A stretch of 64,000 bases of DNA from an uncultured Lachnospiraceae bacterium (GTDB taxonomy: Bacteria; Bacillota; Clostridia; Lachnospirales; Lachnospiraceae), in NCBI GenBank assembly GCA_947173495.1, contig CAMWFQ010000011.1, positions 92,847 to 156,846 on the forward strand. The letters are read 5' to 3'. The notes beneath the pieces are model-generated. The model was given only the letters and a program-made list of their open reading frames with translations, was not told where the DNA came from and made no database searches. The translations under genes and the position numbers were made by a program. How positions within the stretch are numbered: the first letter of the stretch is position 1; each line of letters starts with the position of its first letter. This document shows, in pieces, positions 9,097-17,747 of this stretch.

Positions 9097-9941
9097 TGAA
9101 CCCGATTACAGCAATAGTGCAAAGAAATTTATTGAATTATGTGAGGAGCAAAAGCAGGGTTTTCGGAAGCTTGTTTATGTCAATGTTTATGCTCGTGATG
9201 TTTTCATTTTTAATGAAATCTTCTATGAGCAGCGTAAACGCGCCGATGAATTATTTGATTTCGGGCGTGATTATTATGAGCGTTTTTCAAACGAGCGTAA
9301 ATAATTCTTCGGACATTTTATCCGACATTTCAATCGGTTATATGAAAGAGGTTATGGTTGCGCCAATTTTGAGAAGTCAAATTTCCATAGGAAATATTTT
9401 ATCAGGCGCGATTGTCGCTGCGCTTCAAGGCGCGGTTACAGCGATTGTCGGCATTGTGATAGGACTTAAAATAGATATTTTGCAAGGAATTTTAATGCTT
9501 GCGGTTATGTTTGTTTCCGCTATGACATTCAGCGCAGTCGGCCTGTTTCTGGCAACGGTGTCGCGCAACTCGCCGGCGTTCCAGACGATAAGCTCAATGA
9601 TTATGATGCCGCTTACTTTCGTTTCAGGTGCATATATTCCGACAACGATTATACCGGCGTTTCTATTACCGATTGTATATATCAATCCGCTGACATACAC
9701 AACTTCGATTTTTCGTTATATTGCGCTTGGAGCAAATAAAATGACTGCGTCAGAGCTTGTAAACGAGGGCATAGCGTTTCAAATCGGCTCATTCACGATA
9801 ACGCCCATTATGGGACTTTTCATTACGGTTCTAATCGGCGCATTTTTCTTTGCGATATGTGTAATGAAATTCAATAAAGCGGATTTTTCAACGGTAAAGG
9901 TTGGAAAAAATATACGCGGCGGCGGTGCGCCGCAAAGATAG
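9096..9941 (+). CDS. ABC-2 type permease of the DrrAB-like exporter
   Basis: 281 residues with about six hydrophobic segments, starting with VFGSLFMSMFMLVMFSFL and including AVGLFLATVSRNSPAFQTIS and the conserved MMPLTFVSGAYIP motif of the ABC-2 family. It forms the membrane channel for the ATPase encoded just upstream. Its C-terminal codons overlap by about 40 bases with the longest reading frame of the next ATPase. The four transport genes from 8182 to 12043 form one operon. Confidence 0.9.
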   Translation: MNPITAIVQRNLLNYVRSKSRVFGSLFMSMFMLVMFSFLMKSSMSSVNAPMNYLISGVIIMSVFQTSVNNSSDILSDISIGYMKEVMVAPILRSQISIGNILSGAIVAALQGAVTAIVGIVIGLKIDILQGILMLAVMFVSAMTFSAVGLFLATVSRNSPAFQTISSMIMMPLTFVSGAYIPTTIIPAFLLPIVYINPLTYTTSIFRYIALGANKMTASELVNEGIAFQIGSFTITPIMGLFITVLIGAFFFAICVMKFNKADFSTVKVGKNIRGGGAPQR

Positions 9942-10836
9942 GAGGCGGGTATATATAGAGCTGAAATTTGAACGGGTATCAAAAAATTATAAGGATAAAA
10001 AAGTCTTAAAAGATATTTCCGTCACAATGAGTACGGGTGTATATGGCCTGCTCGGACCGAACGGCGCGGGTAAAACGACAATGATTAAAATTATGGCTGA
10101 TGTTCTGCGTCCTGACACCGGGCGAATTTTATATGACGGACAGGATATTTGCAGTATCGGTGATAAATACAGGGCAAAGGTCGGATATTTGCCGCAGGAG
10201 ATAAGCTTTTACAGTAATTTTACAGGCAGAGATTATCTTGAATATTCCGCCGCGCTCAAAGGCATGGAAAAATCATATGCGAAAAAGCGAATTGAGGAGC
10301 TTGCGTATCATGTCGGATTGCAGAACGATTTGAAACGTCAGTGCCGCACCTATTCGGGCGGAATGCAACGCAGACTCGGTATTGCACAGGCGCTTCTTGA
10401 TAATCCCGAAATTTTGATTTTAGACGAACCGACAGCGGGACTTGACCCGCTGGAGCGCGTAAAATTCCGAAATATCATATCCGCGTATTCCAATGACAGA
10501 CTGGTGCTTTTGTCAACGCACATTGTGTCTGACGTCGAGCATATCGCTTCTAAAATTATGATGATGGAATATGGAGTGATACAACACATGCACATACGCG
10601 AGGAATATATCAAAATGGCGAAAAATTGCGTGTGGCTTGTGAAAATGTCTGCTGAAAAGCTTGTGAAATATCAAAATAATGCTGTTATCAGCAATGTTAT
10701 TGCAAAAGACGGCGTTATGGAGGTTCGCGTGATAGACGAGGGAAAACCGTTCGCCGATGCGGTGCAAACTGCGCCGACGCTTGAGGACGTGTATTTATAT
10801 ATTTTTAATTATTTGCCGGAAAAAACAAGGAGGTAG
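9901..10836 (+). CDS. ABC transporter ATPase of a second exporter; start uncertain
   Basis: Complete ABC ATPase with Walker A GPNGAGKTT, signature YSGGMQRRLGIAQALL and Walker B ILILDEPTAGLDP. The longest frame begins at TTG 9901 inside the permease gene. GGAGG at 9941-9945, however, points to a start near 9955, where the frame has ATA GAG CTG AAA TTT; relatives typically begin MELKFE or similar. So either a rare ATA start is used or the TTG by coupling. It pairs with the downstream ABC-2-type membrane protein. The C-terminal part is short and lacks a recognisable regulatory domain. Confidence 0.88.
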   Translation: MEKIYAAAVRRKDRRRVYIELKFERVSKNYKDKKVLKDISVTMSTGVYGLLGPNGAGKTTMIKIMADVLRPDTGRILYDGQDICSIGDKYRAKVGYLPQEISFYSNFTGRDYLEYSAALKGMEKSYAKKRIEELAYHVGLQNDLKRQCRTYSGGMQRRLGIAQALLDNPEILILDEPTAGLDPLERVKFRNIISAYSNDRLVLLSTHIVSDVEHIASKIMMMEYGVIQHMHIREEYIKMAKNCVWLVKMSAEKLVKYQNNAVISNVIAKDGVMEVRVIDEGKPFADAVQTAPTLEDVYLYIFNYLPEKTRR

Positions 10837-10840
10837 CGCT

Positions 10841-12043
10841 ATGTCATTATTTGTGTTTGAACTGCGAAAGCTGCTGGTGAATAAGAAAACGGTTATTTTA
10901 CTGCTTGTATTATTTGCGCTTTACAGCGTAATAGGATTCTCTACCTCCTTGTTTTTGATTGGAAGCAATGACGCTTATAAAGGTTACGAAACACTTTCCA
11001 CCGATTATGAAGGGGCAATTGATGCGGAAAAAGCAGAAAAATCAAAAACGGTGTATGATGAAATAACCGCGCGTTACGGAACAGATTCGAGAATGATTGC
11101 AAGAAGTATAAAAGACAGTCCTGAAACAATCCTTGCCGTGAAATACAAGGAATTTTCAGACCGGGTAGACGATTATCGGAACGGAACACCGCCCGAAAGC
11201 AACGAAGAAGTGTACGGAATAAACGCTTTGCATTCGAAAATAAGCGTACTTGAAAAGCAAGGACAGAGAAATACATTTGAATACAAAAAATTATGCTATT
11301 CCCTGCAAAAGCTGATTGCGCTCGATGAACCTGAATTTGTAAACATTCTGTTATGGGAAAACCTATTTACAAATTGGGGAGAGCACATGATGCAATTCCT
11401 GTTATTGATACCTCTTGCGTTTCTCATTGCTCCGGTTTTTGCGATAGAACGGTCAAGCGGTATGGATAATTTGATTTTAAGTTCGCGCCATGGCAGACGA
11501 AAAATTGTTACTGCAAAGCTGCTGAGCGTATTGGTTGCTTCCACCGTCATAGTTATGGTATATTTAATTGCCACTTTTGTTTTTGGCTTTCTTCCGCACG
11601 CAAGCTTGCACGGGTGGGATGCTGCCATTCAGTCAATACCCGAATACGCGCGGTCAATGTTTGGGTTTAAGGTTTGGCAGTTTGCAGTGGTTTCGGCGCT
11701 GTGGCTTATTTTTACCGGCGCAGTTTACAGTATTATTATCAGCCTTATTTCATCTCGTATGAAAAATCAAATGAGCGCTGTGGGTATAAGCCTTGCGATT
11801 TTATTTATCAATGTGGGTTTAGCGGCAATGGGTGATAGTGTAATTCAAAGAATACAGCCGATTATTGACTTTGGACTGGCAAATGTTACGCTGATAAAAG
11901 AAGTATTTGGCGGATATAAGGTTTTTAATGTGTGCGGTTCTATCGTAAGCTATCCGATTATGGCGGTCTTTGTTTTGGGGATTTTCGCTGTTCTTGCCGT
12001 ATTTTGGATTTATCAGGGACAGAAACACAGAACCGTGGTATAA
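10841..12043 (+). CDS. ABC-2-like membrane subunit of the second exporter
   Basis: 400 residues. One N-terminal membrane helix (about 17-38) is followed by a soluble segment of about 150 residues, then five or six helices, the layout of ABC-2 permeases with a large extracytoplasmic loop. FAIERSSGMDNLILSSRHGR before helix 3 is the coupling region of this group. ATG 10841 is chosen because AGGAGG lies 7 bases upstream; the frame is open further 5' but overlaps the ATPase. It is likely the partner of the ATPase at 9901-10836. Confidence 0.87.
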   Translation: MSLFVFELRKLLVNKKTVILLLVLFALYSVIGFSTSLFLIGSNDAYKGYETLSTDYEGAIDAEKAEKSKTVYDEITARYGTDSRMIARSIKDSPETILAVKYKEFSDRVDDYRNGTPPESNEEVYGINALHSKISVLEKQGQRNTFEYKKLCYSLQKLIALDEPEFVNILLWENLFTNWGEHMMQFLLLIPLAFLIAPVFAIERSSGMDNLILSSRHGRRKIVTAKLLSVLVASTVIVMVYLIATFVFGFLPHASLHGWDAAIQSIPEYARSMFGFKVWQFAVVSALWLIFTGAVYSIIISLISSRMKNQMSAVGISLAILFINVGLAAMGDSVIQRIQPIIDFGLANVTLIKEVFGGYKVFNVCGSIVSYPIMAVFVLGIFAVLAVFWIYQGQKHRTVV

Positions 12044-12048
12044 TTCTC

Positions 12049-12183
12049 ATGTATTACTTTGCAAATTTTCATCTGACTGAAATTTCAAAAATGCGTGGAA
12101 AGCCACATCAGAATATCAGCTACATTTACGTCCGAGCGTTAAGAAAGCTGCGTGAGATTAAGGAGGGCGCTCAAGATGAATAA
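12049..12183 (+). pseudogene. Remnant of a sigma-70-like/HTH protein of a conjugative element
   Basis: 44 codons ending in the -35-binding type helix-turn-helix: FHLTEISKMRGKPHQNISYI followed by VRALRKLRE. This matches the C-terminus of small sigma-70-like regulators carried by Tn916-type and related elements. The N-terminal part is absent. It overlaps the next fragment by 8 bases, as such gene pairs do in intact elements. Confidence 0.5.
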
Positions 12184-12298
12184 ATATATCCCGCCCGACT
12201 TTGAAACAATCCAAAAAGCAAACGCCGGCGATTCCGAAACTATGCAAAAATTGTTAGCACATTACAACGCATACATTTTAGATAAAATATCAACATAA
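12176..12298 (+). pseudogene. Remnant of a Tn916-type small helix-turn-helix gene
   Basis: 40 codons starting MNKYIPPDFETIQKANAGDS and ending after HYNAYILDKIST. The N-terminus matches the start of short helix-turn-helix proteins found next to sigma-like genes in integrative conjugative elements; the remainder is lost. With the neighbouring fragment it suggests that the MarR-ABC block came in on such an element. Confidence 0.5.
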
Positions 12299-12300
12299 TG

Positions 12301-12348
12301 AAAACACGCATACCACCTTGTAATCAAGTGATATGCGTGTTTTTCTTT
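12301..12348 (+). terminator. Intrinsic terminator after the ABC block
   Basis: AAAACACGCATA (12301-12312) pairs with TATGCGTGTTTT (12332-12343), with further pairing inside, then TTCTTTTA. It ends the MarR-ABC operon and its remnants. The following 120 bases up to the OFA transporter hold nothing recognisable. Confidence 0.75.
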
Positions 12349-12473
12349 TACACCCTGTTTGTCGGTAAATAGTGATAGTTTTCAATACTTCCTTATTACC
12401 ATTCATCTAAACCAGCGGGACCTTTCGTTTTGGTGCACAGATCCTCATATGGAAACTTATTTATCGATAGAAA

Positions 12474-13781
12474 TTATTTATTTTTCCTGGATTTCTTCCC
12501 AACCATGGTAAAACAGATTACGGCAGCCACGATATAAAGCACCAGGGTTACATACAGAACCATCTGGTAGCCGCTGGGATTTACTTTGATGACCTCGCTC
12601 CCGTGTGTCAGTTCTACTTCTGAACCAAAATGATTCACGATAAAGGTCGCCATCTGGTTTCCGGTAAGTCCTGCAAAAGCCCATGCGGAAAGAGTGATTC
12701 CGTGGATAGCACTGATATTTTTCATGCCATAGTGGTCGGACAGGAGCGTGGGAACGTTGCTGAAGCCGCCGCCGTAACCGGCATTTACGGCAAAGAGCAG
12801 GATCAATACCAGAATCATAAAGAGCGTATTCTGTCCCATATTGGTGATGCCCTGCGTAAGGATCACAAGTCCTGTTGCGACGATAGACATAATGAAAATA
12901 ATTTTGTAAATCGTATTTCTGTCTTTAAAGGTATCTGCCCACGCAGAGAAGCCAAGACGTCCGCCCGCGTTGAAGACTGCGGTAACAGAAGAAAGAACAC
13001 CCACTGCGCCCACCAGGCCGATACACTTGATGATCATCTTTTCCTGAGAGATCAGAGCAAGACCGCAGGTGATATTAAGGTAAAACATAATCCAGATGCC
13101 AATGAAGGTAACAGGCTTTTCCCTGATGACGTCAATGGCGCGGGCACCCTTTTCGGAGGAAGCGGGCTCATGCCATCCAGCCGGTTTGGCAAGAAGGAGA
13201 TGGCCGACGAACATCATTGCAAAGTAGACAACTGCCAGGATCAGGAACATTTTATAGATTCCGCCCTCACCCAGAGAATTTAAAAGCGCCTGCATGATCG
13301 GGCTGGCGATAGCCTTCGCGGCACCGAAGCCCGCTACTGCCAGTCCGGTTGCAAGTCCCTTGCGGTCCTCAAACCAGAGCATCAAAGTTTTCACCGGAGA
13401 AAGATAACCGGTACCAAGCCCGATGCCCATAATGAAGCCATAGCATACATAGATACCAAGAAGCGCAAGAATACTGCCGGGGTGTGCACCGCCATACCAG
13501 ATGAAAAAGCCGGTTCCGGCCATGCCGCAGGCAAAACAGATAGCGGCGATCAGAGAAGATTTGTGGATGTCCTTTTCAACGATGTTACCGAGGAAAGCGG
13601 CGGACATACCGAGAAAGAAAATGGCAAAACTGAAGGCCCACTCCGTAGCGCTTTTGGAGAAACCGATATAATCAGCGATCTCCTGACTGAAAATGGACCA
13701 ACAATAAACCGTACCAATGCTGCAGTGAAGAAGTAGGGCGGGTATTGCAGCTCTTACCCATTTGTTTTGAGACTTTTTCAT
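12474..13781 (-). CDS. MFS transporter, oxalate/formate antiporter (OFA) family
   Basis: About 435 residues and twelve predicted membrane helices. The N-terminal AAIPALLLHCSIGTVYCWS, the loop LWFEDRKGLATGLAVAGFG and GGGFSNVPTLLSDHYG are typical of the OFA group. Relatives exchange oxalate, formate or other small carboxylates. ATG 13781 is chosen because AAAGTGAG lies 7 bases upstream; ATG 13808 is possible. TTGAAA-16-TATAAT on the minus strand (13869-13842) is the likely promoter. The gene is monocistronic. The substrate cannot be fixed from sequence; formate or oxalate would fit an anaerobe. Confidence 0.85.
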   Translation of the reverse strand: MKKSQNKWVRAAIPALLLHCSIGTVYCWSIFSQEIADYIGFSKSATEWAFSFAIFFLGMSAAFLGNIVEKDIHKSSLIAAICFACGMAGTGFFIWYGGAHPGSILALLGIYVCYGFIMGIGLGTGYLSPVKTLMLWFEDRKGLATGLAVAGFGAAKAIASPIMQALLNSLGEGGIYKMFLILAVVYFAMMFVGHLLLAKPAGWHEPASSEKGARAIDVIREKPVTFIGIWIMFYLNITCGLALISQEKMIIKCIGLVGAVGVLSSVTAVFNAGGRLGFSAWADTFKDRNTIYKIIFIMSIVATGLVILTQGITNMGQNTLFMILVLILLFAVNAGYGGGFSNVPTLLSDHYGMKNISAIHGITLSAWAFAGLTGNQMATFIVNHFGSEVELTHGSEVIKVNPSGYQMVLYVTLVLYIVAAVICFTMVGKKSRKNK

Positions 13782-13841
13782 TTCGCAACTCACTTTCTTA
13801 TCATTCATTATGTAGTGTAAAAACATAAAATATTTATATTT

Positions 13842-13869
13842 ATTATACAATAGAAGTGGTATTTTTCAA
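13842..13869 (-). promoter_or_regulatory. Promoter of the OFA transporter gene
   Basis: Minus strand TTGAAA (13869-13864), 16 bases, TATAAT (13847-13842), about 60 bases before the chosen start codon. Confidence 0.6.
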
Positions 13870-13899
13870 GTGATTTGGCAAGAATAAACGTTAAATTCG

Positions 13900-13928
13900 T
13901 TGACAAACAGAATAATCTACATTATGAT
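13900..13928 (+). promoter_or_regulatory. Promoter of the T-box-aspS-trkAH operon
   Basis: TTGACA (13900-13905), 17-base spacer, TATGAT (13923-13928). It lies just upstream of the T-box leader, divergent from the OFA transporter promoter. Confidence 0.75.
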
Positions 13929-13934
13929 ATCAGT

Positions 13935-14234
13935 GTAAAAGCGAAGACGAAGAGGAGTAGTATGGATTATCGCTTTCAGAGAGCCGGGATGGTGGAAAGC
14001 CGGCAGAATGAATCCATATGAAAAACAACTTTATCAGCTTCAAATTTGAATGTATGAGTGACTGCGAAGCAGTAAATCAGGTGGTACCGCGGATTTGTCA
14101 GGAACTGTTTCCGTTTTTTGAGAACCTTTCCGGTTCCCGGAGAACGTTTTGGTTCTTTGCCATAGCCGGCTGTCAGGGTGCGGCAATGGCTGTTTAATTC
14201 GTCCTGAATTGAGTTGATCAATTCAGGTTTTTTT
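13935..14234 (+). ncRNA. T-box leader, probable tRNA-Asn (AAC) specifier
   Basis: Contains the hallmark stem I elements GAAGACGAAGAGGAGTAGTA (13943-13962), CAGAGAGCCGGG and GGTGGAAAGCCGG, then the T-box sequence GGTGGTACCGCGG (14080-14092). The leader ends in a terminator, CCTGAATTGA (14203-14212) / TCAATTCAGG (14218-14227), plus seven T. TATGGATT (13961-13968) pairs with AATCCATA (14011-14018), and the strand after it reads AAAACAAC, so the specifier is best read as AAC (Asn); no GAC or GAT is seen at this place. About 100 extra bases lie between the T-box sequence and the terminator. Uncharged tRNA would permit read-through into aspS. Confidence 0.88.
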
Positions 14235-14235
14235 A

Positions 14236-14410
14236 TGCGCAGGGACGCACAGAGGAAGTTGTTGCTGACGCAACGTGCGCCCCGCGCGCGAGTAGGGAGA
14301 AAAAGCCTTCCCTACTCGATTGAACGGGAGCGCACAGGGAAGTTTGCCGCTTACACGGCGTGCGCCCTGCGCGCGAGTAGGGGAAAAAGCATCTCCTACT
14401 CGATTGTGCA
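14236..14410 (+). repeat. Repeat A, two tandem copies (A1, A2)
   Basis: Each unit starts near GCGCA, forms a first hairpin ending GTGCGCCC with an inner stem (GTTGC/GCAAC in A1, GCCG/CGGC in A2), then a second hairpin CGAGTAGGG...CCCTACTCG (CGAGTAGGGG/CTCCTACTCG in A2), and ends ATTG. Similar units occur at 30071, 45569 and 53775. It lies between the T-box terminator and repeat B. Confidence 0.8.
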
Positions 14411-14444
14411 GATGCGCTCTAATTATAAAAAGCAGGGAGGAGAA

Positions 14445-14576
14445 GATTGAAAGTTTAAATTTTCAATCACGAGATTTGTGTCTGCGCGTTGCTTGTCACA
14501 GACTCGTTAATCCATTTTATGGATTTAGCCATATCATGGCTTTGCGCAACAAAGCAGCGCAGAAATGGAGTAAAAT
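14445..14576 (+). repeat. Repeat B copy 1 (full length), abutting aspS start
   Basis: Chain of hairpins: GATTGAAA...TTTCAATC; TGTGTC/GTCACA-type; AATCCATTTTATGGATT; GCCATATCATGGC; GCTTTGCGCAACAAAGC. It closes with GCAGAAATGGAGTAAAAT, whose GGAG serves as the ribosome-binding site of aspS at 14577. Related copies occur at 36734 (minus), 40972, 48530 and 60255. Confidence 0.85.
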
Positions 14577-16328
14577 ATGGAATCATCGTCTATGTATCGT
14601 GAAAAAACTCTGAATCAGATTTCCGAGAGCGATATCGGAAGGGAGATAAAGGCGGCCGGCTGGGTGGAAAATATCCGTGACCATGGCGGGGTGTCCTTTG
14701 TCGATTTAAGGGATATGTATGGTGTACTGCAGATTGTTATGAGAGATACTTCCTTATTAAAAGAAATCAGCAGAGAGGATTGTGTCAGCATTACAGGAAA
14801 GATTGAAAAGCGCGACGAGGAGACTTATAACCCGAAGATTCCTACAGGTACGATAGAAATGGAGGCGCACAGAGTTGAGATACTCGGAAAGGTATACAGG
14901 CAGCTTCCGTTTGAAATTGCTTCTTCCAAAGAGAGCAGGGAGGATCTGCGTCTGAAATACCGCTTTCTGGATCTTCGTAATCGTAAGGTTATGGATAATA
15001 TGATTTTTCGCTCCCAGGTGATCAGTTTTCTGCGGGAAAAAATGACGCAGATGGGATTCATGGAGGTGCAGACGCCAATTTTGTGCGCATCCTCGCCGGA
15101 AGGGGCGAGAGATTATATCGTACCTTCCAGACATTATAAAGGGAGATTTTATGCGCTGCCTCAGGCGCCTCAGCAATATAAGCAGCTTTTGATGGTATCC
15201 GGAGTGGATAAATATTTTCAGATCGCGCCCTGTTTCAGAGATGAGGATGCAAGAGCGGACCGCTCTCCGGGCGAATTCTATCAGCTGGATTTTGAGATGA
15301 GCTTTGCTACCCAGGAAGATGTGTTTCGCGCAGGGGAAGAAGTGCTGACAGCCGCCTTTGAAAAGTTTGCACCGGAAGGGTATGAAGTGACGAAGGCACC
15401 CTATCCTGTAATCAGTTACCGGCAGGCTATGTTGGAATTTGGAACGGATAAACCGGATCTGCGCAACCCCCTTCGTATCATTGATTTGTCGGAGTTCTTC
15501 AGCCGCTGCAGCTTTAAGCCATTCCTGAAGAAAACTGTGCGTGCTGTTAAAATTCACGGCTATCAGTCCAAGGGATTCCATGAAAAGATGCTGAAGTTTG
15601 CAATGGGGATCGGTATGGCAGGGCTGGGATATCTGGAGGTACAGGAGGATCTGTCCTATAAGGGACCCATCGATAAATTCATTCCCGATGAGATGAAAGA
15701 GGAGCTGCGCGGGATTGCCGGTCTTGAAAAGGAAGACACGATCTTCTTTATTGCGGATAAACCGGATCGAGCCGCCCTCCTGGCCGGACAGATCAGAAAC
15801 GAGCTTGGAAAGCGTCTTGATATCTGTGAAAAAAATGCTTATCGATTCTGTTTTGTCAATGATTTTCCCATGTTCGAGCGGGATGAGGAGACAAAGCAGA
15901 TTGGATTTACCCATAATCCTTTTTCCATGCCTCAGGGGGGTCTGGAAGCATTGAATACGAAGGATCCTCTCGAGATCCTGGCTTACCAATATGATATTGT
16001 ATGTAATGGCGTGGAGCTATCATCCGGTGCGGTCCGTAATCATAATCTGGAGATCATGATAAAAGCTTTCGAGATCGCCGGCTATGACGAGGAAGTACTG
16101 AAGCAGAAGTTTGGAGCTCTTTATAACGCCTTTCAGTTTGGAGCGCCTCCTCATGCAGGTATGGCTCCAGGGGTAGATCGTATGATTATGTTGCTGCGCA
16201 ATGAGGAAAATATCAGAGAGATCATCCCATTCCCCATGAGCAGTACCGCACAGGATCTGATGTGCGGCGCACCCAATGAAGTGACGGAACAGCAGCTGAG
16301 AGAAGTTCATATCAAGGTGAGACAGTAG
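14577..16328 (+). CDS. aspS: Aspartate--tRNA ligase, probably non-discriminating (Asp/Asn)
   Basis: 583 residues, class II synthetase of bacterial AspRS type: N-terminal anticodon-binding OB fold, motif 2 FRDEDARADRSPGEFYQLDFE, a GAD insertion domain (about 290-420), and motif 3 GVDRMIMLLR. In the OB fold the sequence GWVENIRDHGG has His36, the residue I remember as marking enzymes that charge both tRNA-Asp and tRNA-Asn; discriminating enzymes have Leu there. Control by a T-box that reads as AAC fits this, the Asn then being made on tRNA by GatCAB. The ATG at 14577 is used with the ribosome-binding site of repeat B; a second Met follows at codon 6. First gene of aspS-trkA-trkH. Confidence 0.93.
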   Translation: MESSSMYREKTLNQISESDIGREIKAAGWVENIRDHGGVSFVDLRDMYGVLQIVMRDTSLLKEISREDCVSITGKIEKRDEETYNPKIPTGTIEMEAHRVEILGKVYRQLPFEIASSKESREDLRLKYRFLDLRNRKVMDNMIFRSQVISFLREKMTQMGFMEVQTPILCASSPEGARDYIVPSRHYKGRFYALPQAPQQYKQLLMVSGVDKYFQIAPCFRDEDARADRSPGEFYQLDFEMSFATQEDVFRAGEEVLTAAFEKFAPEGYEVTKAPYPVISYRQAMLEFGTDKPDLRNPLRIIDLSEFFSRCSFKPFLKKTVRAVKIHGYQSKGFHEKMLKFAMGIGMAGLGYLEVQEDLSYKGPIDKFIPDEMKEELRGIAGLEKEDTIFFIADKPDRAALLAGQIRNELGKRLDICEKNAYRFCFVNDFPMFERDEETKQIGFTHNPFSMPQGGLEALNTKDPLEILAYQYDIVCNGVELSSGAVRNHNLEIMIKAFEIAGYDEEVLKQKFGALYNAFQFGAPPHAGMAPGVDRMIMLLRNEENIREIIPFPMSSTAQDLMCGAPNEVTEQQLREVHIKVRQ

Positions 16329-16344
16329 AAAAAGGCGGAGGAAC

Positions 16345-17727
16345 ATGAAATACCATAATAATATGAAAATTTTTATCGTGGGCGGCGGAGAGATCGGCAA
16401 AGCGCTTGCCGTATACCTCGCCCGGGACGGTTATGAAATAACAATCATTGACAGGGAAGAAAGTGTTGTCAACAGCATAGGTAATACGGTGGATGCCATC
16501 TGTTTCCAGGGAAACGGGGCATCCTTTGCCACTCTTAAGGAACTGAATGCAAATGAAGCGGATATATTTATTGCGGTTACAGATTCTGATGAGATGAACA
16601 TTTTGAGCTGCCTGACGGCACATATGATGGGTGCCAAGCATACGATCGCCAGAATACGGGATGTTGACTATGCGGGACAAAATCGTTTTTACAGGGATAA
16701 GCTGGGACTTTCCATGACTATTAATCCGGATCTGGCTACGGCTATGGAGGTTTCGCGTCTGCTTCGATTTCCCCTTGCCACCCGCGTTGAGGTTTTTGCA
16801 CGAGGCAGGGCGGAGCTGGTGGAGATGTCGGTGGGAGAAGGCTCACCACTGAATGAAAAATCATTGATTGAGATTGATCAGAATATGGGAATCAATCTTC
16901 TGATCTGCGCTGTAGTCAGGCAGGGCGAAGCTTTTGTTCCGAAAGGCGATACCGTGCTCAGAACCGGCGATATTCTTTATATGACCGGTGCGGCGGAGGA
17001 ATTCAGAAAATCCTTCAAAAAGCTCAAGCTTCCGGTCAAGCCTCTCAAATCCGTTATGATTTCAGGAGGAGGACGGGTGTCCAGCTATCTGGCTGTGGCG
17101 CTTCTGCGGCAGGGGGCGAGAGTAACGATTGTGGAGAAGGATAAGAAAGTGGCGCAGACACTTTCGGAAGCTATACCGAAAGCATCTGTTATGCACGATG
17201 ATACGCTGGCTTATTTCGATTCTATGTCATCCAGTGATATTGCCAATACGGATGCGTTTATCGCCCTTACAGAAAATGACGAATACAATCTGGTGGCCGC
17301 TATGTTTGCTGAATCCCAGGGAGTAGGCAAGGTGGTTTCCCGGATTAATGCAAAGTCAAGATTGAAGGTATTACCGCCGGGGAGCGGAATCTGTACGGTT
17401 TCCCGGGAGGATGTGGCAGTGGACCGGATCCTGGGGTACAGTCGTTCTCTGTTAAATGCCGAGGATAATGATGCGGTGGAATCACTTTATCGTCTGATGG
17501 ACGGGAAGATAGAGTTTATTGAGTTCAAGATAGATGAAAATGATAAGAACCTGAATATTCCGCTGAAGAATCTGAAGCTGAAAAGAAATATACTGCTGGG
17601 ATGTATCATGAGAGATACCAGAACCATCATTCCCAGAGGCGATGATATGCTTATGCCCGGAGATACGGCGCTGATAGCAACCATCAACAGGCAGATCGCC
17701 CGCCTGGAAGACATCTTTATTTCGTGA
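16345..17727 (+). CDS. trkA: Trk potassium uptake regulator TrkA
   Basis: 460 residues with two tandem RCK units, each an NAD-binding Rossmann domain plus a TrkA_C domain. The first shows IFIVGGGEIGKALAVYLA and the second MISGGGRVSSYLAVALLRQG, both with a following acidic residue for the nucleotide ribose (IIDREES, IVEKDKK). It is the cytoplasmic gating subunit of the Trk K+ channel-like transporter. The gene lies 16 bases after aspS and 20 bases before trkH, with AAAGGCGGAGG before the ATG. A second, unlinked K+ system (ktrBA) is at 41-43 kb. Confidence 0.93.
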   Translation: MKYHNNMKIFIVGGGEIGKALAVYLARDGYEITIIDREESVVNSIGNTVDAICFQGNGASFATLKELNANEADIFIAVTDSDEMNILSCLTAHMMGAKHTIARIRDVDYAGQNRFYRDKLGLSMTINPDLATAMEVSRLLRFPLATRVEVFARGRAELVEMSVGEGSPLNEKSLIEIDQNMGINLLICAVVRQGEAFVPKGDTVLRTGDILYMTGAAEEFRKSFKKLKLPVKPLKSVMISGGGRVSSYLAVALLRQGARVTIVEKDKKVAQTLSEAIPKASVMHDDTLAYFDSMSSSDIANTDAFIALTENDEYNLVAAMFAESQGVGKVVSRINAKSRLKVLPPGSGICTVSREDVAVDRILGYSRSLLNAEDNDAVESLYRLMDGKIEFIEFKIDENDKNLNIPLKNLKLKRNILLGCIMRDTRTIIPRGDDMLMPGDTALIATINRQIARLEDIFIS

Positions 17728-17747
17728 GGCGGGGAGGTTAAAATGTC

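Noticed and set aside
14757..15989. 410-codon minus-strand open frame antisense to aspS
   Set aside because: No recognisable domain and no ribosome-binding site; the aspS frame on the other strand is clearly coding, so this is a shadow of its codon use.
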